Below, in pieces: positions 32,651-42,938 of a stretch of 64,000 nucleotides of DNA (position 1 is its first letter; every line of letters begins with the position of its first letter). The notes under the pieces were generated by a model, which was not told the origin of the DNA, made no database searches, and worked only from the letters and a program-made list of their open reading frames with translations. A program made the translations under genes and the position numbers. Source of the stretch: Micromonospora pallida (GTDB taxonomy: Bacteria; Actinomycetota; Actinomycetes; Mycobacteriales; Micromonosporaceae); NCBI RefSeq assembly GCF_900090325.1, contig NZ_FMHW01000002.1, forward strand, positions 5,767,001 to 5,831,000. Reading direction: 5' to 3'.

Positions 32651-35260
32651 GTGGTGCACGAGAACGCCGACCGGGTCCGTCTGCCGGGTCAGCAGGGGGG
32701 ACCGGTACCCGAACGGGACGTCGAGCCGCTCTGGCCGCCGGACCCGGACCAGCCGGGCGCTGATTCCGTACCCCGTCCCCCCGCCGCCCAGCAGTGGGCA
32801 CCGCCGGAGGTCCCGCCAGCCCCGGTCCCCGGCACACCGGCGTCGCGACCGCCGTCCCGGCCCGCCGGCCCGGAGCCCGCCGAACCCGTGTCGGCGGACG
32901 ACCCGGCGGCGTGGGCCCCGAACGGTCCGGTTGACTGGCCGCCGGTCCCACTGTCGTCCGCTACGACGGGACCCGACGGCAGCCCGAGCAGCGGCCCGAG
33001 CAGCACCGCACCGGCCGAGGGCAGCGCGGCCGGCGCCGTAGCGGTCGACAGCGGCGCACCGGTCGACAGCGACCCGATCGACGATCCAGCCGGCGACGGA
33101 ACGACCAGCCTCCCGGAGCCGGCAGCCGCCGGCCACCCGGAAGCCGCGCCCCCGCCCGCGACCATCGGGCCACCGCCGGTGGACCGGCCCGACGACCTGG
33201 CCGCTGGCCGGGGTGGGCAGCCCGATCCGGACGACGGTCCGCCCGATCCGGCCCGCCCGGCGGGCGGGTCACGGGGGCAGGCCGAGTCGCCGTGGGCGTA
33301 CCCGCCGCAACGGTCGCAGCAGATACCGGCCGGCCCTGGCCAGCCGCACCAGGTACCGGCCGCGTCCGGCCAACGGCTGCACGTACCGGCCGAGGCCGGC
33401 CGGCCACAGCAGGTACCGGCCGAACCCGTTCAGCCGGCGGTGCCACGACAGCAGCCCAGCGCCGGAACCGCCCCCGGCTGGTACTCGTTGCCCCCGGTGC
33501 CCAGCGACTTGCCCCCGGTCCCCGGCGACTTGCCCCCGACCCCCGGCACCGGCACCGGCAACCAGCTCCCGCCCAGCGGCGAGCCGCACCCGACCAGCGC
33601 TCCGGCGACCGCTGACGCCGGAAGCGTGCCGGCCGGTCCGCAGGTGCCCGAGGGCACTTGGACACCGGGGGGCGAGGGCTGGCCGGCAACCGGCAACACG
33701 CCCACGGCCAGCGAGAACCCGACAGCCAGCGGCTGGCCGGCGAACAGTGGCGGACCGACCGAGAGTGGCGGACCGACGGAGGGTGGCTGGCCGGCAGACG
33801 ACGCTCCGGCGGACGGTGGCTGGCCGACGGAGAGCGGCTGGCCGGCGAACGGTGGTGCGCCGGGGGGTGACGCTGGATCACCACACTCCCCGGCCGGCGC
33901 TCACTACGAGGTGGGCGAAGGCGCGGTCGCAGGAGGCGGGCAGTTGCCGCCGAACCTGCCGCCGGATGTCCAGGGCTTCGACGGCGGGCCGTACCAGAGC
34001 GGCGGGCCGGGCCAGACCGGTGGGCCGGCGGCCGGACCGGGTGCGGCCTGGGCGGGCGGGCAGGGCGGCGGGGCGTACCCGGGCAACGGTGTCCCGACCC
34101 ATGCCCCAGCCGGTGATCAGCCCGGCTGGGCACCGCTGCCGGCCGGGCCGGCCGACCCGACGTCCGGCTGGCCGGCGAGCGGCGGCTGGGCGACGGCAGC
34201 CCCGGGACCGACGGCCGACCCGCAGCTCCCGCCGACCGGCCAGCCGGGCGGAATGGCGGCGGAGCCGGCACCGTCCCGGATCCCGCCGCCGCCCGCGACC
34301 TACTCGGAACCGCTCTGGTCCGACGGCGCGACGCCGACCGCCGAGGACTTCGCCCGGCGCCGGCAGGCGCGGCCGGCCGACCCGGTGGCCACCATGGGCG
34401 TACGGGCCGTGCTGAACCGTTCGACGCTGGGACTGGTCAAGCTGCCGCCGGGACGGCACGAGCAGGAGGTCAAGCACGACATCGAGATGGTCCGCCGCAA
34501 CTTCGGTGGCCTCCGTCAGGTGACGGTGGTCAACCCGAAGGGCGGTGCCGGCAAGACCGTGGCGATCCTGCTGCTGGCGATGACCTTCGGTCAGAAGCGC
34601 GGCGGCTACGTCCTGGCCTGGGACAACAACGAGACCCAGGGCACCCTGGGTATGCGGGCCCAGCAGGACTTCCACTCCCGGACGGTACGGGACATGCTGC
34701 GTGACCTCGCCCAGTTCCAGGGCGCGCACGGGCGGGTCGGCGACCTGTCGCAGTATGTCCGCTCGCAGGGCGAGGGGATGTTCGACGTACTGGCCTCGGA
34801 CGAGTCGGCGACCGGCGGTGAGATGCTCACCGCCTCGGCGTTCGCGGAGATCCGGGACGTGGTGAGCCGGTTCTACAAGCTGATCTTCGTGGACACCGGG
34901 AACAACGTCCGGGCCCAGAACTGGCAGGCCGCGATGGACGCGACCGACCAACTGGTGGTCACCATGTCGGCTCGGAACGACTCGGCGGAGACCGCCGCGC
35001 GGATGCTCGACCACCTGGAGCAGAGCGGACGGCAGCGCCTGGTCCGGCAGGCGGTGACGGTGGTGTCGATGCCGCCGTCCCGGAAGGAGATCGACCTGCC
35101 GGCGATCCAGGAGCACTTCGCGGCCCGCACCCGGGCGGTGCTGCTCGCGCCGTACGAGCGGTTGATCGACACCGGCGAGCCGATCCGGTACGGGCAGCTC
35201 TCCTCGGCCACCCGGGACGCCTGGCTGAAGATCGCCGCCGCGGTGGCCGAAGGGCTCTGA
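32651..35260 (+). CDS. EspI/MinD-like ATPase with long Pro-rich N-terminus
   Basis: The 869 aa protein has an N-terminal ~560 residues of low complexity rich in P, G, A and Q, with repeats such as GGPTESGGPTEGGW and ASGWPANSGG, and a C-terminal ParA/MinD-type ATPase: deviant Walker A NPKGGAGKT (Lys630, Lys635), AWDNNETQGTLG, and IFVDTGNN as Walker B-like. This is the EspI layout of ESX/type VII loci, where it modulates secretion with energy state. No ESX genes are in the window. GGGAGG stands before GTG 32651. Confidence 0.85.
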   Translation: MVHENADRVRLPGQQGGPVPERDVEPLWPPDPDQPGADSVPRPPAAQQWAPPEVPPAPVPGTPASRPPSRPAGPEPAEPVSADDPAAWAPNGPVDWPPVPLSSATTGPDGSPSSGPSSTAPAEGSAAGAVAVDSGAPVDSDPIDDPAGDGTTSLPEPAAAGHPEAAPPPATIGPPPVDRPDDLAAGRGGQPDPDDGPPDPARPAGGSRGQAESPWAYPPQRSQQIPAGPGQPHQVPAASGQRLHVPAEAGRPQQVPAEPVQPAVPRQQPSAGTAPGWYSLPPVPSDLPPVPGDLPPTPGTGTGNQLPPSGEPHPTSAPATADAGSVPAGPQVPEGTWTPGGEGWPATGNTPTASENPTASGWPANSGGPTESGGPTEGGWPADDAPADGGWPTESGWPANGGAPGGDAGSPHSPAGAHYEVGEGAVAGGGQLPPNLPPDVQGFDGGPYQSGGPGQTGGPAAGPGAAWAGGQGGGAYPGNGVPTHAPAGDQPGWAPLPAGPADPTSGWPASGGWATAAPGPTADPQLPPTGQPGGMAAEPAPSRIPPPPATYSEPLWSDGATPTAEDFARRRQARPADPVATMGVRAVLNRSTLGLVKLPPGRHEQEVKHDIEMVRRNFGGLRQVTVVNPKGGAGKTVAILLLAMTFGQKRGGYVLAWDNNETQGTLGMRAQQDFHSRTVRDMLRDLAQFQGAHGRVGDLSQYVRSQGEGMFDVLASDESATGGEMLTASAFAEIRDVVSRFYKLIFVDTGNNVRAQNWQAAMDATDQLVVTMSARNDSAETAARMLDHLEQSGRQRLVRQAVTVVSMPPSRKEIDLPAIQEHFAARTRAVLLAPYERLIDTGEPIRYGQLSSATRDAWLKIAAAVAEGL

Positions 35261-35430
35261 GTGGCCCTAGGGCGCTGATCCGGTCGGGCGTCTCCCCGCT
35301 GTCGTCCGACGCCGGCCCGGCCTCGTACGACGCCGGGTGGGACGGGTCTCTCCCCGGTCCGGGAGGGACCCGCCCCGCGCCGGCAGGTCGACGAGCACCG
35401 CCCGCCGGTCCGGCCATCGACCGGTTGCGG

Positions 35431-35859
35431 TCAGTCGCTGGCCAGGGCGTCCCCGGCGGCCGGGTCGCAGTCCCGGAGGAACTGGGCGCAGCGGGCCGCC
35501 TCGTCCGCCTCGCCGATCTCGCCGGCCGCGCGGGAGAGCACGTACAGGCAGCGGAGGAAGCCCCGGTTCGGCTCGTGCGCCCACGGCACCGGCCCGTGCC
35601 CGCGCCAACCGTTACGGCGGAGCTGGTCCAGGCCCCGGTGGTAGCCGGTGCGGGCGAACGCGTACGCCGGGACGACCTGGCCCTGCGCGAGGGCCCGGGT
35701 GGCCAGCGCGCCCCAACCGGCGCTGAAGGTCGGGAATCGGGCGGCCACCTCGGCGTACGCCTCGTCGGTGCCCGCCTGTTCGGCGGCGGCCAGCTCGGCC
35801 TCGGCCTCCTCGTGGACGGGCAGTAGGGTTGCCGGCGGCTCAGGCAAGAGGTTCTGCAT
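35431..35859 (-). CDS. DUF3151 family protein
   Basis: The 142 aa cytosolic protein begins MQNLLPEPPATLLP and contains a helical TPR-like core (YAEVAARFPTFSAGWGALATRAL, VVPAYAFARTGYHRGLDQLRRNGWRG, GFLRCLYVLSRAAGEIG). This matches the DUF3151 family, encoded beside purA and fba in mycobacteria as here. Function unknown. A GAGG motif precedes the ATG. Confidence 0.85.
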   Translation of the reverse strand: MQNLLPEPPATLLPVHEEAEAELAAAEQAGTDEAYAEVAARFPTFSAGWGALATRALAQGQVVPAYAFARTGYHRGLDQLRRNGWRGHGPVPWAHEPNRGFLRCLYVLSRAAGEIGEADEAARCAQFLRDCDPAAGDALASD

Positions 35860-36106
35860 CGCCTCATTCAACCCGCTCCGACGACCGGCCCGCGAGCGGG
35901 TCCGCCCAGCTCGTCGACGAACCGGCGCAACCCCGGTCCAGGTCACGACGGTACGCGTCGATGAAGAGGTTCGCGTCGGTGCCAACTGTTCACCTCGACT
36001 ACGAATGATGTTCCGGAGCCGCCCGGGGAATCCGTGCCCTGAACGCCATGGGATCGGACACGGCCGGCTGGTTTGCCGGGTTGACCGGGCTGGGCAGGAT
36101 GACCTC

Positions 36107-37324
36107 GTGCCGACCCCACCACCCGCGGACGTCATCGAGCCGCACACCGCCCCCGACGAGATCGAGACCCGCGCCGCCTTCGACCGACGGCTGGCCAGCG
36201 GCAGCCTGGCCGGGCTGACCGTGCAGGGACTCCGGCTCGACCTGGACCCCGTACCCGATCTGGCTGGCACCGACGTCGCCGGGACGCTCTTCGTGGGTTG
36301 CCGGTTCGCCTCCCGGGACGTCGGCGCGGACCTGGTCCGGCGCGGCGCCAACGTGGTGCCGCCCTTCTCCGGGCTGCCGTACCCGACCCAGCCGGCGCAC
36401 CTCTACACCCCCGAGGATCTGGCTGGCGGCTTCGCCGAGGGTGGCTTCGCCGGCATGTACGACACCCGGGTGTACGAGCACTTCCGGTCGCACGGCGGCG
36501 CGCTGCCGGATGTCAGGGAGGCGCTCGGCCAGCGGCTGCACGACCACGGTGTGGACAACGCGCTGGCCGACGCCACCCGCGCCTGGCTGGCCACGCACGG
36601 ACCGCAGTCGGTGGTGGGCGTCATGGGCGGGCATGCCGTGCCACGCGGCAGCGTGCCGTACCGGATGGCCGCGATGCTCGGCTGGGAACTGGCCCGCGCC
36701 GACCGGCTGGTGGTCACCGGCGGCGGGCCGGGGGTGATGGAGGCGGCGAACCTCGGCGCCTACCTGGCCTCCCACCCGGCGGAGGCGTTGGCGACGGCGA
36801 TCGACCTGCTCGCCGTCGCGCCGGACTTCACCGACCACGACCGGTACACCGCCGTGGCGCTCGAGGTACGCCAGCGGTACGCCCCGACCGAGACGCTACC
36901 CCGGTCCCCCGGCGAGGTCTCCGGTCTGGACTGGGCCCGTACCGGCGGGCTGGCCATCCCCACCTGGCTGTACGGGCACGAGCCGGCGAACCTCTTCGCC
37001 GGGAAGATCGCGAAGTACTTCTCGAACGCGATCCGGGAGGACACCATCCTGCGGCTGGCCCGGGGCGGGATCGTCTTCGCGCCGGGACGGGCCGGCACCG
37101 TGCAGGAGGTCTTCCAGGCGGCGACGAAGACGTTCTACGGCACCGACGGCGCGAGCGGAGCGTACGTCTTCCTGAACCGGGAGTACTGGACCCGGGAACT
37201 GCCGGTGGAGTCGCTGCTGCGTCCGCTGCTGGCCGCGTCGCCGTTCGGGGACCTCTCCGGCACCATCCACCTCACCGACGACGTCGCCGAGGCGGCCCGG
37301 GCGCTGATCGGCGCACCCGCCTGA
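36107..37324 (+). CDS. LOG-family Rossmann nucleotide-binding protein
   Basis: The 405 aa protein has an N-terminal ~110-residue extension and a LOG-type Rossmann domain: VVGVMGGHAVPRG, DRLVVTGGGPGVMEAANLGAYL and the signature region GIVFAPGRAGTVQEVFQA, where PGGxGTxxE appears as PGRAGTVQE. LOG proteins cleave nucleoside monophosphates to free base and ribose 5-phosphate; the Gly to Arg change in the signature and the extra N-terminus resemble the larger PpnN-like enzymes. GTG 36107 has AGGA upstream. A perfect inverted repeat follows the stop by 1 bp. Confidence 0.82.
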   Translation: MPTPPPADVIEPHTAPDEIETRAAFDRRLASGSLAGLTVQGLRLDLDPVPDLAGTDVAGTLFVGCRFASRDVGADLVRRGANVVPPFSGLPYPTQPAHLYTPEDLAGGFAEGGFAGMYDTRVYEHFRSHGGALPDVREALGQRLHDHGVDNALADATRAWLATHGPQSVVGVMGGHAVPRGSVPYRMAAMLGWELARADRLVVTGGGPGVMEAANLGAYLASHPAEALATAIDLLAVAPDFTDHDRYTAVALEVRQRYAPTETLPRSPGEVSGLDWARTGGLAIPTWLYGHEPANLFAGKIAKYFSNAIREDTILRLARGGIVFAPGRAGTVQEVFQAATKTFYGTDGASGAYVFLNREYWTRELPVESLLRPLLAASPFGDLSGTIHLTDDVAEAARALIGAPA

Positions 37325-37325
37325 G

Positions 37326-37383
37326 GTGGTAGCAGGGGTCCCTTGTTACTCATTTATGAGTAACAAGGGACCCCTGCTACCAC
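37326..37383. repeat. Perfect 28-bp inverted repeat, family B copy 2
   Basis: Arms at 37326-37353 and 37356-37383 are perfectly complementary over 28 bp with a 2-bp centre; the arm starts GTGGTAGCAGGGGTCCC. It starts 2 bp after the LOG-gene stop and ends 25 bp before the end of the convergent fba gene, so it should stop transcription from both sides. This is far longer than a normal terminator stem. Confidence 0.85.
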
Positions 37384-37408
37384 TAAACGCTGGGCGAGCC
37401 GGGTGTGG

Positions 37409-38434
<1,026 letters not shown>

Positions 38435-38682
38435 GTCAAACGCTCCTTACTACCGCTTTCGGCCGTGCCGGCCGACTGTCTTCCATGGTTGCGAGACCGC
38501 GCTGTCCTCCGCGGGCAGTATCCCGTAGACGCCCGGTACAGGCACAACCGACCCGGAACGCGACCAGTTGGTCGACGTGTCCGCACCGCCCGTCGCCGTC
38601 GACGCTCCGCCGTCGCGGCCGTCGCTCCGCCCGAGGTGGCGTCGCTCCGCCCGGGGTGGCGTCCGCTCGTCCACCGGTCCGC

Positions 38683-39054
38683 CTACCCCTCCCGGACGAC
38701 GATGCTGATCAGCCAACTGACCACCGCCATCACGATCGCTCCCCAGAAGGCCGGCCAGAAACCGTCCACCCGGAACGGCAGGTCGAGCTGACCGGCGATC
38801 CAATCCGTCAGCAGAAAGAGCAACGCGTTCACGACCAGCGCGAACAGACCCAGGGTCAGCAGGTAGAACACGCAGCCGACGACCTGGATGACCGGCTTGA
38901 GCACCGCGTTGACCACGCCGAAGATCAGGGCCACCGCGAGCAGGGTCAGGGCGGTGTTCGTCCCGGACCGTCCGCCCACGTCGACGCCGGGCACGATCAG
39001 CGTGGTGGCCCACAGCGCCACCGCGTTGGTGACCAACCGGATCAGGAAGCCCAC
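38683..39054 (-). CDS. Four-helix membrane protein (YvlD / phage-holin-4 family)
   Basis: The 123 aa protein has four hydrophobic helices (IRLVTNAVALWATTLIVPGV, LLAVALIFGVVNAVLKPVI, VFYLLTLGLFALVVNALLFLL, FWGAIVMAVVSWLISIVV), the pattern of the widespread YvlD-like family. The family name mentions holins but it is a chromosomal housekeeping protein of unknown role. GTG 39054 has AGGATGG upstream. Confidence 0.85.
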   Translation of the reverse strand: MGFLIRLVTNAVALWATTLIVPGVDVGGRSGTNTALTLLAVALIFGVVNAVLKPVIQVVGCVFYLLTLGLFALVVNALLFLLTDWIAGQLDLPFRVDGFWPAFWGAIVMAVVSWLISIVVREG

Positions 39055-39270
39055 GGTTCCATCCTGGCATCGAGCGTCGGCCCCGGGTGGGCCAATCCGC
39101 CGACTCCGCACCGGCGGCTGGCGGGGTGGCCGTACGCCGGTGGCCGGCGGTGCAGCCACGCGCCGGAGGCCGGCGGACAGGTGGCGGTTGTTTGGCGCGG
39201 CTCGCCGGTGGGCAGGAGTGTCAGCCCGTACGGTGTGGAAGTAGCGCCGGCACGACGTGAAGGAGGGACG

Positions 39271-39483
39271 ATGGGTCAGCCCGACGAGGAGTTCGCCCCC
39301 GGCGACCACCTCACTCCCGACGAGCGGGATCCCGAGGCCCCGCCCGCCGACGCCGTCGAACAGGCGACGGTGGCCGGTCCGGTCGACGGCGACACGGAGC
39401 CGCACCGTGGCCTGGAGGTCGCGGACTGGGACGCGGTGGAGCAGTCCCGGGTGGTCACGGTCGACGAGGACGACTACCGCTGA
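39271..39483 (+). CDS. Small acidic hypothetical protein
   Basis: A 70 aa strongly acidic protein (PDEEFAPGDHLTPDERDPEA, VADWDAVEQSRVVTVDEDDYR) without membrane segments or cysteines. AAGGAGG lies 5 nt before the ATG, which makes it a real gene. No function can be assigned. Confidence 0.65.
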   Translation: MGQPDEEFAPGDHLTPDERDPEAPPADAVEQATVAGPVDGDTEPHRGLEVADWDAVEQSRVVTVDEDDYR

Positions 39484-39643
39484 GTCACCAGCACTTCCGT
39501 CTCACCCAACGCCACAGGTCGGCACGAAGACCTGATCTCGTTCATCCGTTCGGTTCGATCTGACCTGGCGGGACTCCCTGGACATCGGTGGGCACCTAAG
39601 CTCCCACCCGACCCAACGGTCATTCCACGGGAGGAACCTCTAC

Positions 39644-41206
39644 ATGCTCAACACGAGCACCCGGCGTCTGCTCGCCGGGCTCGGCGTCGTGGGCGCGCTC
39701 GTCGCGACCACCGCCATCCCCGCGTCGGCCGCCCCGGCTGACGTCGAGATCAATCTTTACTTCCCCGACGTCACCGTCGCCGCTGACACCGCCGGCAAGG
39801 TCGAAAGCCCCGTCATGTCCGCCTCCGAGCCGGTCGTGCTGCGCGAGGCCACCATGCGATACGACTTCTCCGACCTGGCCGGCAAGGTCAACGTGACCGA
39901 AGACGACGACTTCGGTTACTGCACGAAGCCGGAACCCGGCGTGCTGCTCTGCACCGATCCGTTCGAGATCGGGCTGGACGAGTGGGGCCTTGCCGGCCTC
40001 TTCCAGGTGGTGATCGCCGCGACCGACGGGACCGACGACGCCACCGGCAAGCTGAAGGTCACCTTCTCCGCAGCCGGTGTGGACCCGTTGACCTGGGAGT
40101 CCACGGTCCGCGTCGGCGAGGGCGTGGACCTGGCCGGCGCCACCGACACCGTCAAGGTTTCCGCGCGGCCCGGCGAGGCGCTCAGCTTGCCGCTGACCGT
40201 CCGCAACCCGGGTACCACCACCGTGAAGGGCAGCACCGCACTCTTCGACGTCGACTATGAGCTACGTGCCGACGAGAAATACAGCAACTGCACCTACGAG
40301 GGCGACGAGCTGCGGTTCTGCCACTTCGACCAGGAGCTGGCCCCCGGTACCACCTACCGGGCCTCGGTCGATTTCGTGCTCGGCAAGGACACCTACGCCC
40401 CGGGCGACGTCTACACCTACACCAACTGGATGACCAGCGCCGAGTACGAGGACTTCGCGGCCTACCTGGAGAGCCGCGGCATCTCCCCGGGCAAGCCGGG
40501 GACCGGCCCCGAGCTGACCCTGGCGGTCGACGACCGGGCGCGCGCTCCGCAGGCCGACACCGACCCTGACAACAACTGGTCCTCCTACGAGGTGGCCGTC
40601 ACCGGCACGAACGGCACCGACCTGGCGGCCATCGGCGACAAGCTGACCGGGGCGGCCGGCGACAAGGTCACCGCGACCGTCGGCTTCCGCAACAACGGCC
40701 CGGCGACGCTGAACCACATCCGGTCCGATTCGCCGGTCACCCACCTCCGGGTGGGCGTGCCGCAGGGCACGACGGTGATCGGGGCTCCGGAGTGGTGCGT
40801 ACCGATCAAGGGCGAGGAGTTCGGCGAGCCCGGCGAGGCGGGCGGGAGCAACTACCACTGCTATGCCAGCACGCTGAGCATCGCGGGCGAAGAGGAGACC
40901 TACGAGTTCACGCTCCGCGTCGACAAGGTCGTGGCCAACGCCAAGGGCCCAGTCGAGGTGAACGTGCCGTGCCAGTGTGATGGCGGTTTCTACGACGACC
41001 TGAAGCCGGCCAACGACACCGCCGCGATCCTGGTGAACGCGACGGGCGGCGGCGGAGGCGGCGGGGGCGAAGACGGGGATGGCGGCACGCTGCCCATCAC
41101 CGGTGCCCAGACCAGCCTGATCGCGGGCGTCGGCGGGCTGCTGCTCGCGGTGGGCGTCGGTGGCTTCGTGCTGGCCCGTCGTCGGCGGACCCGCTTCGTG
41201 GCCTGA
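39644..41206 (+). CDS. LPxTG cell-wall-anchored surface protein
   Basis: The 520 aa protein has a signal peptide (RRLLAGLGVVGALVATTAIPASA), two or three beta-rich repeats resembling DUF11/CARDB-type adhesion domains (for example LSLPLTVRNPGTTTVKGS and KVTATVGFRNNGPATLNHIRS), a Gly-rich spacer, LPITG at 483-487, a hydrophobic helix and an RRRR tail: a complete sortase signal. It has GGGAGG before the ATG and a strong terminator after it. No sortase gene is nearby. Confidence 0.9.
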   Translation: MLNTSTRRLLAGLGVVGALVATTAIPASAAPADVEINLYFPDVTVAADTAGKVESPVMSASEPVVLREATMRYDFSDLAGKVNVTEDDDFGYCTKPEPGVLLCTDPFEIGLDEWGLAGLFQVVIAATDGTDDATGKLKVTFSAAGVDPLTWESTVRVGEGVDLAGATDTVKVSARPGEALSLPLTVRNPGTTTVKGSTALFDVDYELRADEKYSNCTYEGDELRFCHFDQELAPGTTYRASVDFVLGKDTYAPGDVYTYTNWMTSAEYEDFAAYLESRGISPGKPGTGPELTLAVDDRARAPQADTDPDNNWSSYEVAVTGTNGTDLAAIGDKLTGAAGDKVTATVGFRNNGPATLNHIRSDSPVTHLRVGVPQGTTVIGAPEWCVPIKGEEFGEPGEAGGSNYHCYASTLSIAGEEETYEFTLRVDKVVANAKGPVEVNVPCQCDGGFYDDLKPANDTAAILVNATGGGGGGGGEDGDGGTLPITGAQTSLIAGVGGLLLAVGVGGFVLARRRRTRFVA

Positions 41207-41513
41207 TCTCCCTTCCGGCAACACCACCGGTGCCCCGCCGACCCGACCGGGTCGGCGGGGCACCGTCGTCTCCGTACCACGAGTCGTGGCACGGCATCCG
41301 GTCGCTGCCGCGCGGACCGGGCGCGGGTGGGCGTCGACGTGGCCGACGTCGGACGGTCAGCTCCGCCCCGACGATGGGTGGGTCGACACGGCCACCGCCC
41401 GGCGGGCCTGTGACGTCGAGCACCGGGAGCCGTGGAGGGCGACCTAGACTTACCGGAGCCGTCGCCGGTGGCGTGCTCGCCACCCCCAACTGGCAGATCC
41501 CGGAGGTCACCTC
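41207..41513. other. Intergenic region between the LPxTG and DedA genes
   Basis: 307 bp. It contains the strong terminator at 41229-41264 and the DedA promoter region, with no convincing gene. Confidence 0.6.
41229..41264. terminator. 16-bp perfect hairpin terminator after the LPxTG gene
   Basis: GGTGCCCCGCCGACCC and GGGTCGGCGGGGCACC form a perfect stem with the tetraloop GACC, 22 bp after the stop codon. Confidence 0.85.
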
Positions 41514-42938
41514 GTGCCGACGCCCACCACCACCCTGGCCCTGGGGCCGGACTGGCTCGACCCAGAGTGGTTGATTTCGACGTTCGGGTTGCTCGGCATC
41601 CTGGCCATCGTCTTCGCCGAGTCCGGCCTGCTGATCGGCTTCTTCCTGCCGGGCGACTCGCTGCTGTTCACCGCCGGTCTGCTCACCGCCGACGGCGAGT
41701 ACATCACCTACCCGCTGTGGCTGGTCTGCTTGTTGATCACCCTGTCGGCCATCGCCGGCGACCAGGTCGGGTACGCCTTCGGGCGCAAGGTCGGGCCGTC
41801 GCTGTTCCGCCGGCCCAACTCCAAGCTGTTCAAGCAGGAGAACGTGCTCAAGGCGCACGAGTTCTTCGAGAAGTACGGCGCCCGCTCGATCGTGCTGGCC
41901 CGGTTCGTGCCCATCGTGCGGACCTTCACCCCGATCGTGGCCGGGGTGAGCCGGATGGACTACCGCACCTTCGTGATCTACAACGTGGTCGGCGGCATCC
42001 TCTGGGGCACCGGGGTCACCGTCCTCGGCTACTTCCTCGGGCAGATCCCGTTCGTCAAGGCCAACATCGAGATGATCCTGATCCTTATCGTGGTGGTCTC
42101 GGTGGTTCCGATCGGGATCGAGCTGCTCCGGGCGCGGATGGCGGCGAAGCGGGGCACCAGCCCCGAGGAGAAGGCCGCCGCCGACGAGGCCGTCCGGGAG
42201 GTCCGGGAGCAGCACGCGGACCAGCAGTCGCCGTACGGCGGGCAGTCGTACCAGAGCGAGAGCCAGCAGCCGTACGGCGGGCAGTCGTACCCGAACGAGG
42301 GACGGCAGCCGTACGGCGGGCAGCCCCAGCCGGGAACCGGTCAGGTCTACGGCGGTGCGCAGCAGCCCCCGGGCGGCCAGGTCTACGGCGGCGGCCAGCA
42401 GTACGGCGGTCAGCAGTACCGGGAGAACCCGCAGCCCTACGGCGGCCAGCCGTACGAGAGCGGCCAGCCCCACTCCGGTGGGCAGCAACAGTATGGGAAC
42501 GGGCAGCAGTACGGGAACGGGCAGCCGTACCAGAACAGCGGGTTCCAGGGCGGCCAGCCATACCCGGGCCAGCCGTACCAGGGCGAGCCGCACCAGAGCG
42601 GGGGACAGCAGTACCCGGACACCCCGTACGACGGCCGGGAGCCGCAGCGGTCCGGATATCCGAACACCCAGCCGGGGTACGGCGGACAGCAGCCCTACAG
42701 CGGACAGCCTGGGTACAGCGGACAGCAGCCCTACGGCGGTAACCCGCAGAGCTACGACGAGCCCACCCAGTCGTTCGGTGGCGGGCAGGCGCCGTGGACC
42801 GGTCAGACCTACGGCGACGAGCAGACCTACCGCGACGAGCAGTCGCCGGGCAACGGTCAGTCGCACGAGAATCGGTCGGCGCCACCGCCCTACGGCGGTC
42901 AGCCGCACCACGGCGGTCAGCAGTACGGCCGGCACTGA
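41514..42938 (+). CDS. DedA-family membrane protein with long Y/G/Q-rich tail
   Basis: Residues 1-~210 are a DedA/SNARE-associated domain (LLGILAIVFAESGLLIGFFLPGD in part, GDQVGYAFGRKVG, FEKYGARSIVLARFVPIVRTF, GGILWGTGVTVLGYFLG). DedA proteins move undecaprenyl phosphate or other lipids across the membrane. From ~235 to 474 the protein is a disordered, repetitive tail dominated by QPYGGQ, SYQS and PYQ-type units with many Tyr and Gln. Such a tail is unusual in DedA. GTG 41514; GGAGG upstream. Confidence 0.88.
   Translation: MPTPTTTLALGPDWLDPEWLISTFGLLGILAIVFAESGLLIGFFLPGDSLLFTAGLLTADGEYITYPLWLVCLLITLSAIAGDQVGYAFGRKVGPSLFRRPNSKLFKQENVLKAHEFFEKYGARSIVLARFVPIVRTFTPIVAGVSRMDYRTFVIYNVVGGILWGTGVTVLGYFLGQIPFVKANIEMILILIVVVSVVPIGIELLRARMAAKRGTSPEEKAAADEAVREVREQHADQQSPYGGQSYQSESQQPYGGQSYPNEGRQPYGGQPQPGTGQVYGGAQQPPGGQVYGGGQQYGGQQYRENPQPYGGQPYESGQPHSGGQQQYGNGQQYGNGQPYQNSGFQGGQPYPGQPYQGEPHQSGGQQYPDTPYDGREPQRSGYPNTQPGYGGQQPYSGQPGYSGQQPYGGNPQSYDEPTQSFGGGQAPWTGQTYGDEQTYRDEQSPGNGQSHENRSAPPPYGGQPHHGGQQYGRH

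Noticed and set aside
33700..33880. Short repeats suggestive of a CRISPR or tandem array
   Set aside because: They are in-frame coding repeats (GGPTE, GGWP) of the EspI-like protein without equal-length unique spacers.
38683..39054. Evidence of a prophage from a holin-family hit
   Set aside because: The YvlD/holin-4 family is chromosomal in many bacteria and no other phage gene is present.
42230..42900. Dense repeats in the DedA gene, and similar ones at 46450-46720 and 52030-52200
   Set aside because: All are in-frame low-complexity protein tails with degenerate codons, not CRISPR arrays or mobile elements.
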